A DNA stretch of 64,000 nt from Prescottella defluvii (GTDB lineage: Bacteria; Actinomycetota; Actinomycetes; Mycobacteriales; Mycobacteriaceae): the NCBI GenBank assembly GCA_029690005.1, contig CP121458.1:1984001-2048000 (forward strand), given 5' to 3'. A program made the translations under genes and the position numbers. A model generated the notes under the pieces. It saw only the letters and a program-made list of their open reading frames with translations, ran no database searches and was not told the DNA's origin. Of the stretch, positions 9,735 to 19,190 are shown one piece after another. Position 1 is the first letter of the stretch. Every line of letters begins with the position of its first letter.

Positions 9735-11388
9735 ATGACCACAACCGCTTCGCTGCACGGATCCCTTCCGAGCTACACCTCGGGAACGTGGGACGCGCCC
9801 ATGCTGGGCGACACCATCGGTGACAACTTCGACCGGACGGTCGCCGCGCACGGTGAGCGTGACGCGCTGATCGACCGTGGTTCGGGGCGCCGGTGGACCT
9901 ACAGCGAGCTGGCCGCGGACGTCGGCGCGGTCGCGGCCGGACTGCTGGGTGTCGGGATCGCCAAGGGCGACCGCGTCGGTATCTGGGCGCCGAATTGTGC
10001 GGAGTGGACGATGGTCCAGTACGCGACGGCGAAGATCGGCGCGATCCTGGTCAACATCAACCCCGCCTACCGGTCGCACGAGTTGCAGTACGTGCTGAAC
10101 CAGGCGGGATCCGGATGCTGATCGCCGCGCCGTCGTTCAAGACGTCCGACTACGCGGCGATGATCGAGCAGGTCCGGCCGCAGTGCGCGGCGCTGGAACA
10201 CGTGCTGCTGCTGGGCACACCGGCGTGGGACGCGGTGGTCGCCGACGGTCGCGCGGTGCTCGCGGGTGGCCGTGAGGCCCTCGCGCGGGCGCAGGCCGCG
10301 CTGTCGGCGGACGACCCGATCAACATCCAGTACACGTCGGGGACAACGGGTTTCCCGAAGGGGCGACGCTCAGTCACCACAACATCCTCAACAACGGGTA
10401 CTTCGTCGGCGAGTTGTGCGGGTACACCGAGCAGGACCGGGTGTGCATCCCGGTGCCGTTCTACCACTGCTTCGGGATGGTGATGGGGAACCTGGCGTGC
10501 ACCAGTCACGGGGCGGCGATGGTGATCCCCGGGCCGGCGTTCGAGCCGGCCGCGACGCTGGCGGCGGTGCAGGCCGAGGCGTGCACGTCGCTGTACGGGG
10601 TGCCGACGATGTTCATCGCCGAGCTGGCCGATCCGGGGTTCGAGTCCTACGACCTGTCGAGTCTGCGCACCGGCATCATGGCCGGCTCGCCGTGCCCGGT
10701 CGAGGTGATGAAGCAGGTCATCGAGCGGATGGGCATGAGCGAGGTGTCCATCTGCTACGGCATGACCGAGACGTCGCCGGTGTCGCTGCAGACCCGCCGC
10801 GACGACACCATCGACCAGCGCGTGTCCACGGTCGGCCGCGTCGGCCCGCACCTCGAGGTGAAGATCGTCGATCCCGCGACGGGGCTGACGGTGCCGCGCG
10901 GCGAGCCGGGCGAGTTGTGCACGCGCGGGTACTCGGTGATGCTCGGCTACTGGAACAACCCGGAGAAGACGGCCGAGGCAATCGATTCCGCACGCTGGAT
11001 GCACACCGGGGACATCGGTGTGATGGATTCCGACGGCTACGTCGCGATCACCGGGCGCATCAAGGACATGGTGATCCGGGGCGGCGAGAACGTCTACCCG
11101 CGCGAGATCGAGGAGTTCCTCTACACCCATCCCGACATCCTCGACGCCCAGGTGATCGGTGTGCCCGACGCGAAGTACGGCGAGGAACTCATGGTGTGGA
11201 TCCGGATGCGGGAAGGTGCGCAGCCGCTCGACGCGCGCACGGTGCGGGAGTTCTGCACCGGCCGGCTCGCCCACTACAAGATCCCGCGCTACGTGCATCT
11301 GGTCGACGAGTTCCCGATGACCGTCACCGGCAAGATCCGCAAGGTCGAGATGCGGGAGCTGTCGATCGAGCTGATCGACCAGGCCTGA
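9735..11388 (+). CDS. AMP-forming acyl-CoA synthetase (FadD-type)
   Basis: Activates a carboxylic acid to its CoA thioester via an acyl-adenylate. Motifs in order: '[13 protein letters not shown]' (P-loop), '[15 protein letters not shown]', '[17 protein letters not shown]', '[39 protein letters not shown]' and the C-terminal lysine region '[15 protein letters not shown]'. Frameshifts lie near 10105 (before '[12 protein letters not shown]') and near 10363 (after 'FPKG'). Starts ATG 9735 after GGAGAGGAAAA. Resembles short/medium-chain ligases of the FadD35 kind. With the shared promoter elements, it is the likely last step after aldehyde dehydrogenase 13147 and alcohol dehydrogenase 14692: acid to acyl-CoA. 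Substrate chain length cannot be read from sequence. Confidence 0.87.
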
Positions 11389-11400
11389 CCGGAAGGAGTA

Positions 11401-13041
11401 GTGGCGTTGCACGGGTTGCGGCCGGAAATCGAACTGTCCTGGAAGCGTTCACAGCTCAGTGGCATCGACCCGGCGCGGGTGCCCGAACCGACGCTGCTCG
11501 ATCCGTCGGACTCGGCCGGGCGGCTCCTGCGGGCCGCCCGGCCGGTGCTCGACGAGCTGCGGGTGCAGCTGTCCGGCACCGGATGCGGCATCCTGCTCGT
11601 CGACCGTGACTGTCGTGTCGTGTCACGGGTGTTCGACTCCGATGCCATGAAGGCCGCGATGGAAGGTGTCGGGGTGCTGCCCGGTGTCGCGCTCTCCGAG
11701 GAGACGTACGGCACGAATGCGCTCGGAACGCCGCTCGAGGTGCGCCAGGGCATCGTCGTCCACCGCGACGAGCACTTCCTCGAGTCGTTTCGGCAGTTCA
11801 GCTGTTACGGTCAGCCGATCGTGCATCCGGTCACCCGCCGAATCGAGGGCATCCTCGACATCACCGCGACGGAGGAGACGGCGAATCCGTTGTTCGTGCC
11901 CTTCCTCTCGCGGGCGGTCCGCGACATCGAGGCCAGGCTCCTCGAGGGAGCGCGGGAATCGGACCGGCGCGTGGTGGACGCGTTCCAGATCGCGGCCCGG
12001 CAGCGTGGTGTGGCCGTCGCCGCGATGGGCCAGGACATCATGCTGACCAACAAGGCCGCGGTCGAACTGCTCGACCCGAGCGATCACGTCGCGCTGCGCA
12101 CGCTCGCGGCCGACGTGCCCGCGGGCGAGTCGAGAAGCCTGGATTTCGCGCTGTCCGGGGAGGACTCACCGGGCTGCGCATCGACCGGGTCGCCGGCGCC
12201 GAGAGCGGTGCCCTGTTCCTGCTCGACGTGGACGAGACCCGGCCGCCCGTGCGGCGTAGAGCCACACCACAGGACGCGACGTCGCGTCTGCGTGCCCGGC
12301 TGCACGAGTTGCGTTCCAGCACTGGTGCTCTCGCGATCGTCGGGGAGCCCGGTAGCGGGCGAAGCTGGGCCGCAAGGGAGTTCGCGGTGGGGCCAATCGT
12401 GACGATGGACGCCGCGCACCTCGTCGCGGAGGGGGAACGGGACTGGTGTGCGCGGTTGCTCGCGCACGCCGAGTCCGAATCCGGGTACTTCCTGGTCGAA
12501 CACGTCCACCTCGCCCCGGATCCCGTCGTCGCGCTGTTGGCCTCGCTCGCCACCCGCACCGACCGGCCGCGACCGGTGTTCACCTCCGACCTGCTCGAGG
12601 CGGTCCGCCCGGCCGTGCGGGACCTGCTCGCGCGCTGCGGCGCGCAGGTCGCGGTGCCGGCGCTGCGGCAGCGGATCAGGGAACTGGCGTCGCTTGTCTC
12701 CGTCCTCGCGGACGAATTAGGCCGTGGGGGAATGCGGTTGGGCCGAGCGCGCTGACGGCGCTGTCCGAGCACACGTGGCCGGGCAATCTGGTGGAACTGC
12801 GCGCCGTGCTCGCGGGACTTCCCGACCGGGACGGGGTGGCGATCCGGTCGAGGACCTCCCCGAGGACTACCGCGCGCCCGGGCGCGTGGCCCGCCTCGGC
12901 GGCCGGGAACGCGCAGAGCGGGACGCGATCATCGAGGCGCTGCAGGAGAGCCACGGCAACAAGGTGCACGCCGCAGCGCGGCTCGGTATCAGTCGCACGA
13001 CGCTGTACAGCCGGATCCGGGCCCTCGACATCACCGTCTGA
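11401..13041 (+). CDS. AcoR-like transcriptional regulator (GAF, reduced AAA+, Fis HTH)
   Basis: Candidate regulator of the flanking alcohol/aldehyde genes. GTG start 11401, 12 nt after the ligase stop, behind GGAAGGAG. Domains: N-terminal GAF ('ETYGTNALGTPLEVRQG', 'CYGQPIVHPVTRRIEGILDITATEE'); a shortened AAA+ core with Walker A 'VGEPGSGRSWAARE' and 'EHTWPGNLVELRAVLAG'; and a C-terminal Fis-type helix-turn-helix 'ALQESHGNKVHAAARLGISRTTLYSRIR'. The sigma-54-contacting GAFTGA loop is not visible, in line with actinobacteria lacking sigma-54, so it must act on ordinary promoters. Three frameshifts lie near 12165, 12730 and 12845. Full length is about 545 residues. Target sites are proposed at 9597 and 13061. 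Confidence 0.82.
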
Positions 13042-13060
13042 CCGGTTTGCCCGAGTGCGG

Positions 13061-13077
13061 TGTCCAAAGCTTGAACA
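13061..13077 (+). promoter_or_regulatory. operator-like palindrome TGTCCAA-N3-TTGAACA
   Basis: Inverted repeat with 6 of 7 matched arm positions, 70 nt upstream of the aldehyde dehydrogenase start. It is the partner of the site at 9597-9613. It lies just after the stop of the AcoR-like regulator gene. Confidence 0.55.
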
Positions 13078-13105
13078 GTTCCACCGTTCTTCCACGAAGC
13101 ACGAT

Positions 13106-13125
13106 GACTGTGTTCCGCATCACAC
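13106..13125 (+). promoter_or_regulatory. shared promoter block upstream of aldehyde dehydrogenase
   Basis: GACTGTGTTCCGCATCACAC, the partner of the block at 9636-9655. It ends 21 nt before the ATG at 13147, with a strong AGGAGG site (13134-13139) between them. Confidence 0.45.
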
Positions 13126-13146
13126 ATCGTTTCAGGAGGTTCGGGC

Positions 13147-14646
13147 ATGACAGTCGTTGCCGAGCAAGCCGTTTCGCCGCGGGTTCGCGAATTCCTCACC
13201 GGTACCAAGCAGCTGTACATCGGCGGTGAGTTCGTCGACGCGGCATCGGGTCGCACGTTCGTCACGCACGATCCCGCGACCGGCGATCGTCTCGCCGACG
13301 TCGCGCACGGCGAGGCCGCCGACATCGACCGCGCCGTGCGGGCCGCGCGCCGCGCGTTCGACGAGGGGCCGTGGGCGTCGATGAAGCCGAACGAGCGGGA
13401 GCGGCTGATCTGGCGGGTCGGCGATCTGCTCACCGAGCGCGCCGCCGAGTTCGGTCAGCTCGAGGCGCTCGACAACGGCAAGTCCGCCGGTATCGCGTCC
13501 GCCGTCGACGTCGCGTGGGCCGCCGACGTGTTCCGCTACTACGCCGGGTGGGCCACCAAGATCGAGGGCAGCACCGTCAACGTGTCGATGCCGTTCGCGC
13601 CGGGCGGTGAGTTCCACGCCTACACGCTCCGCGAGCCCGTCGGGGTGTGCGGGCTGATCGTGCCGTGGAACTTCCCGCTGCTCATGGCGTCGTGGAAGCT
13701 CGCGCCGGCGCTCGCCGCGGGCAACACCGTCATCCTCAAGCCGGCCGAGCAGACCCCGCTCACCGCGATCATGCTCGCCGAGATCTTCGAGGAGGCCGGG
13801 TTCCCGCCGGGCGTGGTCAACATCGTGCCGGGCTTCGGCGATGCCGGCGCCGCGCTGTCGGCACACGACGACGTCGACAAGGTCGCCTTCACCGGTTCCA
13901 CCGAGGTCGGCAAGAAGATCGTCGATGCCGCCAAGGGCAATCTGAAGAAGGTGTCGCTCGAGCTGGGCGGCAAGAGCCCCAACATCGTCTTCGCGGACGC
14001 GGATTTCGATGCGGCCGTGCAGGGTTCGCTCAACGCGTGGCTGTTCAACCACGGCCAGTGCTGCGTCGCAGGCGCTCGGCTCTATGTCGAGAACAGCATC
14101 TTCGAGCGCTTCACCGAGGCGGTCGCGGACGCGGCGAGCCGGGTCAAGATCGGGCCGGGCCTCGATCCGACGACCGAGCTCGGGCCACTGGTCTCGCAGG
14201 AGCAGCTGGACCGGGTCACAGGGTACCTGCGCGACGGCCTCGCCGACGGCGCCCGCGCGCTCACCGGCGGTAAGCGGTGGGGCGACACCGGGTATTTCGT
14301 CGAGCCGACCGTGCTGGTCGACGTGAAGCCCGAGTTCAGCGTGGTCCGGGAGGAGATCTTCGGTCCCGTCGTCGCCGCGATGCCGTTCGATGCGGACGAG
14401 GGAATCGTCGGTGCGGCCAACGATTCCATCTACGGCCTCGCCGCCGGCATCTGGACCCGGGACATCTCGAAGGCGCACCGCACCGCCCGTCGGCTGAAGG
14501 CCGGATCGGTGTGGGTCAACCAGTACAACGGCTTCGACACCGCGATGCCGTTCGGCGGCTACGAGCAGTCCGGCTGGGGGCGCGAGCTCGGCGCGTCCGG
14601 CATCGACGCCTTCACCCAGACCAAGTCCGTCAACGTCGCACTCTGA
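13147..14646 (+). CDS. NAD-dependent aldehyde dehydrogenase
   Basis: Intact 499-residue aldehyde dehydrogenase, cytoplasmic, oxidising an aldehyde to its acid. Conserved parts: '[35 protein letters not shown]', 'FTGSTEVGKKI', 'LELGGKSPNIV' with the general-base Glu, 'NHGQCCVAGARLYVE' with the catalytic Cys, '[13 protein letters not shown]' and 'PFGGYEQSGWGRELG'. It is closer to the betaine/phenylacetaldehyde-type branch than to the AcoD enzyme at 1530. AGGAGG 7 nt upstream gives a clear start. The gap to the NDMA-dependent alcohol dehydrogenase is 45 nt and they are very likely co-transcribed; its product acid would be a substrate for the ligase at 9735. Confidence 0.93.
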   Translation: MTVVAEQAVSPRVREFLTGTKQLYIGGEFVDAASGRTFVTHDPATGDRLADVAHGEAADIDRAVRAARRAFDEGPWASMKPNERERLIWRVGDLLTERAAEFGQLEALDNGKSAGIASAVDVAWAADVFRYYAGWATKIEGSTVNVSMPFAPGGEFHAYTLREPVGVCGLIVPWNFPLLMASWKLAPALAAGNTVILKPAEQTPLTAIMLAEIFEEAGFPPGVVNIVPGFGDAGAALSAHDDVDKVAFTGSTEVGKKIVDAAKGNLKKVSLELGGKSPNIVFADADFDAAVQGSLNAWLFNHGQCCVAGARLYVENSIFERFTEAVADAASRVKIGPGLDPTTELGPLVSQEQLDRVTGYLRDGLADGARALTGGKRWGDTGYFVEPTVLVDVKPEFSVVREEIFGPVVAAMPFDADEGIVGAANDSIYGLAAGIWTRDISKAHRTARRLKAGSVWVNQYNGFDTAMPFGGYEQSGWGRELGASGIDAFTQTKSVNVAL

Positions 14647-14691
14647 CGTCCAGCACCTCCCACACCCCTCTCGCGCTCCGAAGGAGAACCC

Positions 14692-15804
14692 ATGAAGACC
14701 AAGGCTGCTGTTCTGCTCGAGGCCGGAAAGCCGTTCGAGATCATGGAACTCGACCTGGACGGCCCCGGCCCCGGCGAGGTGCTGATCAAGTACACCGCGG
14801 CGGGACTGTGCCACTCGGACCTGCACCTGACCGACGGTGACCTGCCGCCGCGCTACCCGATCGTGGGCGGGCACGAGGGCTCCGGCATCATCGAGGAAGT
14901 CGGTCCCGGTGTCACCAAGGTCAAGCCCGGCGACCACGTCGTGTGCAGCTTCATCCCCAACTGCGGCACCTGCCGTTACTGCGCCACCGGGCGACAGAAC
15001 CTGTGCGACATGGGGGCGACCATCCTGGAGGGCTCGATGCCCGACGGGACGTTCCGATTCCGTTCCGGCGGAACCGAGTTCGGCGCCATGTGCATGCTGG
15101 GCACGTTTGCCGAGCGGGCGACGATCTCGCAGCACTCGGTCGTAAAGGTGGACGACTGGCTGCCCCTCGAGACGGCGGTCCTCGTCGGCTGCGGTGTCCC
15201 GTCGGGCTGGGGGACCGCGGTGTACTCCGGCGGAGTCCGGGCCGGCGACATCGTCGTCATCTACGGTGTCGGTGGTCTCGGTATCAACGCCGTGCAGGGC
15301 GCGGTGCAGGCCGGCGCCCGCTACGTCGTGGTGGTCGATCCGCTCGCGTTCAAGCGGGACACCGCGCTGAAGTTCGGCGCCACGCACGCCTACGCGACCG
15401 CGGAGGAAGCCGCGGTCAAGGTGAACGAGTTGAGCTGGGGTCAGGGCGCCGATCAGGCGCTGATCCTGGTCGGCACGGTCGACGAGGAGGTGGTCGCGGC
15501 GGCCACCGCCGTGATCGGCAAGGGCGGCACCGTCGTCATCACGGGCCTCGCGGATCCGACCAAGTTGACGGTGCAGGTCTCGGGCGCCGATCTGACGCTC
15601 AACGAGAAGACGATCAAGGGCACGCTGTTCGGCTCCGCCAATCCGCAGTACGACATCGTCCGACTGCTGCGCATGTACGACCAGGGCGAGTTGAAGCTCG
15701 ACGAACTCGTCACCACTCGCTATTCGCTCGAGGACGTCAACCAGGGCTACGAGGACCTGCGCAACGGCAAGAACATTCGCGGAGTCATCGTGCACGGGCA
15801 GTGA
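14692..15804 (+). CDS. NDMA-dependent alcohol dehydrogenase (nicotinoprotein, MDR family)
   Basis: Zinc alcohol dehydrogenase of 370 residues, intact. It belongs to the actinobacterial group that holds NAD tightly and is assayed with the artificial acceptor NDMA; in many members the natural electron acceptor is thought to be mycofactocin. Zinc ligands are visible in 'GLCHSDLHLTDGDLPPRYPIVGGHEGSG' and in the structural-zinc loop 'CGTCRYCATGRQNLC'. The cofactor loop is 'YGVGGLGINAVQGAVQAGA'. Start ATG 14692 after AAGGAG. It probably makes the aldehyde used by the dehydrogenase just upstream. No mycofactocin genes lie in this window. A perfect hairpin follows at 15839. Confidence 0.92.
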   Translation: MKTKAAVLLEAGKPFEIMELDLDGPGPGEVLIKYTAAGLCHSDLHLTDGDLPPRYPIVGGHEGSGIIEEVGPGVTKVKPGDHVVCSFIPNCGTCRYCATGRQNLCDMGATILEGSMPDGTFRFRSGGTEFGAMCMLGTFAERATISQHSVVKVDDWLPLETAVLVGCGVPSGWGTAVYSGGVRAGDIVVIYGVGGLGINAVQGAVQAGARYVVVVDPLAFKRDTALKFGATHAYATAEEAAVKVNELSWGQGADQALILVGTVDEEVVAAATAVIGKGGTVVITGLADPTKLTVQVSGADLTLNEKTIKGTLFGSANPQYDIVRLLRMYDQGELKLDELVTTRYSLEDVNQGYEDLRNGKNIRGVIVHGQ

Positions 15805-15838
15805 CGGACTCGCTCGCACAACGATCCGGATGATCCTT

Positions 15839-15878
15839 CGCCCTGGTTCGACGGAGAACGTACCGTCGAACCAGGGCG
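15839..15878 (+). terminator. perfect 16-bp hairpin, terminator of the alcohol/aldehyde operon
   Basis: CGCCCTGGTTCGACGG (15839-15854) and CCGTCGAACCAGGGCG (15863-15878) pair without mismatch around an 8-nt loop, 34 nt after the stop. There is no T-tract. This is one of the two strongest hairpins in the window. Confidence 0.8.
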
Positions 15879-15921
15879 GAAGTGTCTCCGCACCGATGGG
15901 GGCGGACGGAAGGAGCCCCTC

Positions 15922-16184
15922 ATGGGTGAGGTCATCGGCACGATCATCTTCGGCGCGGTCATCGGCGTGATCGCTCGCCTGGTGGTGCCCGGCAAACAGG
16001 CGATGGGCTGGATCGCCACGGTGATCATCGGCATCATCGGGGCCCTGATCGGCTACTGGGTGTGGGGACTGATCAGCAACAAGGGCAACACCCGGGCATC
16101 GACTGGTGGCGCTGGATCATCAGCATCGCCGCCGCCGCCGTGCTGACGATCGCCTACACCTCGATCACCAGTCGTCGCACGTGA
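15922..16184 (+). CDS. GlsB/YeaQ/YmgE-type small membrane protein
   Basis: Small membrane protein, about 87 residues, of the transglycosylase-associated/GlsB-YeaQ family, often linked to stress responses. The family signature is clear: 'MGEVIGTIIFGAVIGVIARLVVPGKQAMGWIATVIIGIIGALIGYWVWG'. The second part, 'IDWWRWIISIAAAAVLTIAYTSI', continues in another frame after an indel near 16105, which restores the usual third membrane helix and a stop at 16182-16184. That stop overlaps the GTG of the lipid kinase gene (GTGA), so the two are probably translated together. Start ATG 15922 after ACGGAAGGAGC. Confidence 0.82.
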
Positions 16185-17546
16185 CTCCCGCCGGGCGGCC
16201 GGCGCCCGGAGACCGCGCACGCCGATGGTGGGCGCGGTCCGCGCTGGTTCTCGTCTGTTGCGCGGCAGCGCTTCCCGTAGTGGTCGCGGGACTGGTGGCG
16301 GCCGTCGCCGTGCTGCTGGTCGGCGTCGGTGGCGTGGTGGTCGCTGTCGCGGCGTCCTACCTGTTCCTCACCGGTCGTGGCCCGGTGCGCTGGTTCGCGG
16401 CAGCGGTGGCGGTGCTCAGCCCGATCGTCGTCGTGGTCGTCTACGTTCGCGCGCAACTGCTGTGGGTCGTCGTCGTGGCGGCCGGGCTCAACATCCTCGC
16501 GCTGGCGTGCGGTCGCCGCGCGCTCATCGATGCTCGCGCCGACGAGCCGTCCGAGCACCCCGCCGCGCCGCCCCGTAAGCCGTTCATCGTGATGAATCCG
16601 CACTCGGGTGGCGGGAAGGTCGAGAGGTTCGACTTGAAGCGGCGAGCCGAGAAACTGGGCGCGGAGGTCGCCCTGCTCGAAGGTCCCGGGGAGGTCGACG
16701 TCGTCGCGCTCGCCCGGGAGGCGGTCGAACGCGGAGCCGACCTGCTCGGTGTGGCGGGTGGGGACGGAACCCAGGCACTGGTCGCAGCCGTCGCCGCCGA
16801 GCACGACGTGCCGTTCCTGGTGATCTGCGCGGGCACGCGCAACCACTTCGCGCTGGACCTCGGGCTCGACCGGGAGAATCCGGCGACGTGCCTGGACGCG
16901 CTGCGCGACGGCGTCGAACTCCGCGTCGATCTCGGTTCGTTGAACGGCCGGACGTTCGTCAACAACGCCTCGTTCGGGGTCTACGCCGAGGTGGTCCAGA
17001 GCCCCGCGTACCGGAACGACAAGACCCGAACTGTGCTGCGGATGTTGCCCGATCTGCTCGAGGGCCACCGCGGCGCACGGTTGGTCGTGCGGGCAGGCGG
17101 GGTCACGGTCGAGGGCCCGCAGGCGGTGTTGGTGAGCAACGGCCCTACCGGACCAACGACCTGGCGGGGCTGGGCCGGCGAAGCAGCCTGGACGGCGGGA
17201 ACCTCGGCGTGGTCACGCTGTCGGTCGACAGCACGCGGCAGGCGGTGGGTCTGCTGAACCGTGCCCGGCAACGGGGCCTCACCCAGAACCTGGCGGCCGA
17301 GGTGGTCGTGGACGCGGCCGCGGAGGAGATTCCCGTCGGGTCGACGGCGAGTCGCTGACCGTCCGAACCCCGGTGCTCTGCACGATCCAGCCCGGGGCCC
17401 TGCGGGTGCGCGTTCCCCGACACCGGCCGGGTGTGCGGACGTCGAAGCCGGCGTTCGACTGGGTGCGGTTGCGCGCCCTGGCCGGACCGTCGCATCACGG
17501 TCCGCGACCGTGGAAGGAGTCGACTGCCGCCGATAACGTCGGATAG
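16181..17546 (+). CDS. diacylglycerol kinase-type lipid kinase with N-terminal membrane segments
   Basis: Phosphorylates a lipid alcohol such as diacylglycerol; the exact lipid is unknown. The first ~120 residues hold three or four hydrophobic helices ('SALVLVCCAAALPVVVAGLVAAVAV', 'WFAAAVAVLSPIVVVVVYV'). The catalytic domain follows: 'KPFIVMNPHSGGGKVERF', 'GVAGGDGTQALVAAVAAEHDVPFLVICAGTRNHFALDLGL' with the GGDGT nucleotide-binding motif, and 'TFVNNASFGVYAEVV'. Frameshifts near 17148 and 17340 carry the C-terminal beta domain ('GNLGVVTLSVDS', then 'VDGESLTVRTPVLCTIQPGALRV') into other frames, ending at TAG 17546. The gene end overlaps the convergent SulP gene by about 52 nt. Membrane anchoring in the same chain is less usual for this family. 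Confidence 0.8.
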
Positions 17547-19183
17547 AAGCGGTCCGGGCCGAATCGATCGCCCACGCCGAATCGCACCAGTCGGTCCTTG
17601 ATCGGCCCCTTCATCTCCGCGAACGCCAGGCGGATTCCCTTGCTGTCGAGATACTGGTCCAGCTCGACGAGTTCGTCGACGGCGGTGGTGTCCAGACCCG
17701 TGATCGGCTCGGCGGCGATGACGACCCAGTCGACCCGGCTCGGTGCCTTCGCGACCACCGAGCGGACGTAGTCGTCGAAGATGCCGCCGTTGGCGAAGAA
17801 CAGGGGAGCATCGAATCGCACCAGCACCAGTCCCGGGATCCGGTGGCCCTCGGGGTGCCGGCGGGTGTCGTGGTAGCCGATGCCGTTTGGGATCTCGACC
17901 AGTTCGGTGCGATACGGCTGCCAGACCCGTGCCACGACCGCGATGAGGGACAGCGTGATGGCAACGACGATGCCCTGCAGCACGCCCACGAGCGCGACAC
18001 CGGCGAAGGTGGCGATCGCGAGCACCGCTTCCGAGCGGCTCATCCGCCACATACCGACCATGCCGGGCACGTCGATCAGGGCCGACGCCGCGACGATGAC
18101 CACCGCGGCCAGCGCCGCATCGGGCAGATAGGCGGTGAGTCCCGGCGCGAGCAGCACGAACAGCAACACCGCGACAGCGCCGACGACGCCGGTCAACTGT
18201 GTGCGGGCGCCGCTCTGCTCGGCGGCCGGGTACGCGACCCGCTCGCCGAGATCGGGAAGCCGCCGAACAGTCCGCCCGCCAGGTTCGCGAACCCGACCGC
18301 CTTCATCTCGGCGCTGCCGTCCACGTCGTCGCCGCGCCGTGCCGCGAAGGTGCGGGAGAGGACGCCGGTATCGGCAAACGCGATCAGCGCGATACCGGCC
18401 GCGGGGCCGACGAGCGTCGCGACGTCGTGCCAGCCGACCCCGCTGAACGACGGCGCCGGGAGCCCGTGGGGAGCGCCCCGACCATGCCGATGCGGTCGTC
18501 GAGGCCCAGCGCGGCGCTCAGGGCGGTCGCGCCGACCACGGCCACCAACACCCGGGAATGTGCCAATGCATGATCCGGCCGCCGACGATCACGACCAGCG
18601 CGCCGACGCCCACGGCCGTCGCGACGGGGTCGACGTCACCGGCGACGATCGAGCGGACGATGGCGCCGGTCTCGCGCAGCAGCCCCGATTCGTCGACCGA
18701 GAACCCGAGCAGTTTCGGAAGCTCGCCGACCACGACGATCAGCGCGATCGCGTTCAGGTACCCGAGCCGAATCGGCTTGGACAGCAACTCCATCACGAAG
18801 CCGAGGCGGAGGAACCCGCCGACGATCAGGATGATTCCGACGAGCACCGCGAGGACACCCGCGAGGGTAAGGGCACGATCGGGTTCGCCGCTCGCCGCCA
18901 GCGGCAGCACGGCGGCGGCGATGAGCGGGGCGAGCGACGAGTCCGGTCCGAGGACAAGGATTCTCGACGGGCCGACCAGGGCGTAGGCGAGCAACGGGAC
19001 GATCGTGGCGTACAGCCCGGCATACGCGGGAAGCCCCGCTGCCTCGGCGTAGCCCATGCCGGCCGGGATGAGGAGTGCGGTGAGCACCAGCCCCGCCGTG
19101 AGGTCCGAGCGCAGCCATTCCCGACGGTAGTTCAGCGCCGTCGCGATACCCGGCAGGTGGGCGAGACGTCCCGTCCAGGACAT
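17495..19183 (-). CDS. SulP-family anion permease with C-terminal STAS domain
   Basis: Inner-membrane anion transporter of the SulP/SLC26 family (sulfate, bicarbonate or a related anion), about 560 residues. The N-terminal part has the family opening 'RSDLTAGLVLTALLIPAGMGYAEAAGLPAYAGLYATIVPLLAYALVGPSRILVLGPDSSLAPLIAA'. The C-terminal part has membrane segments, then a STAS domain ('GLVLVRFDAPLFFANGGIFDDYVRSVV', 'VIAAEPITGLDTTAVDELVELDQYL'). Three frameshifts lie near 18555, 18465 and 18235. The start ATG (19183) is 7 nt after the phosphate transporter stop, so these two minus-strand genes form an operon. Confidence 0.88.
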
Positions 19184-19190
19184 CCGAGAA

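Noticed and set aside
13132-15819. An 895-codon minus-strand open frame opposite the aldehyde and alcohol dehydrogenases
   Set aside because: It lies opposite two intact, clearly conserved enzymes and has shadow-type composition.
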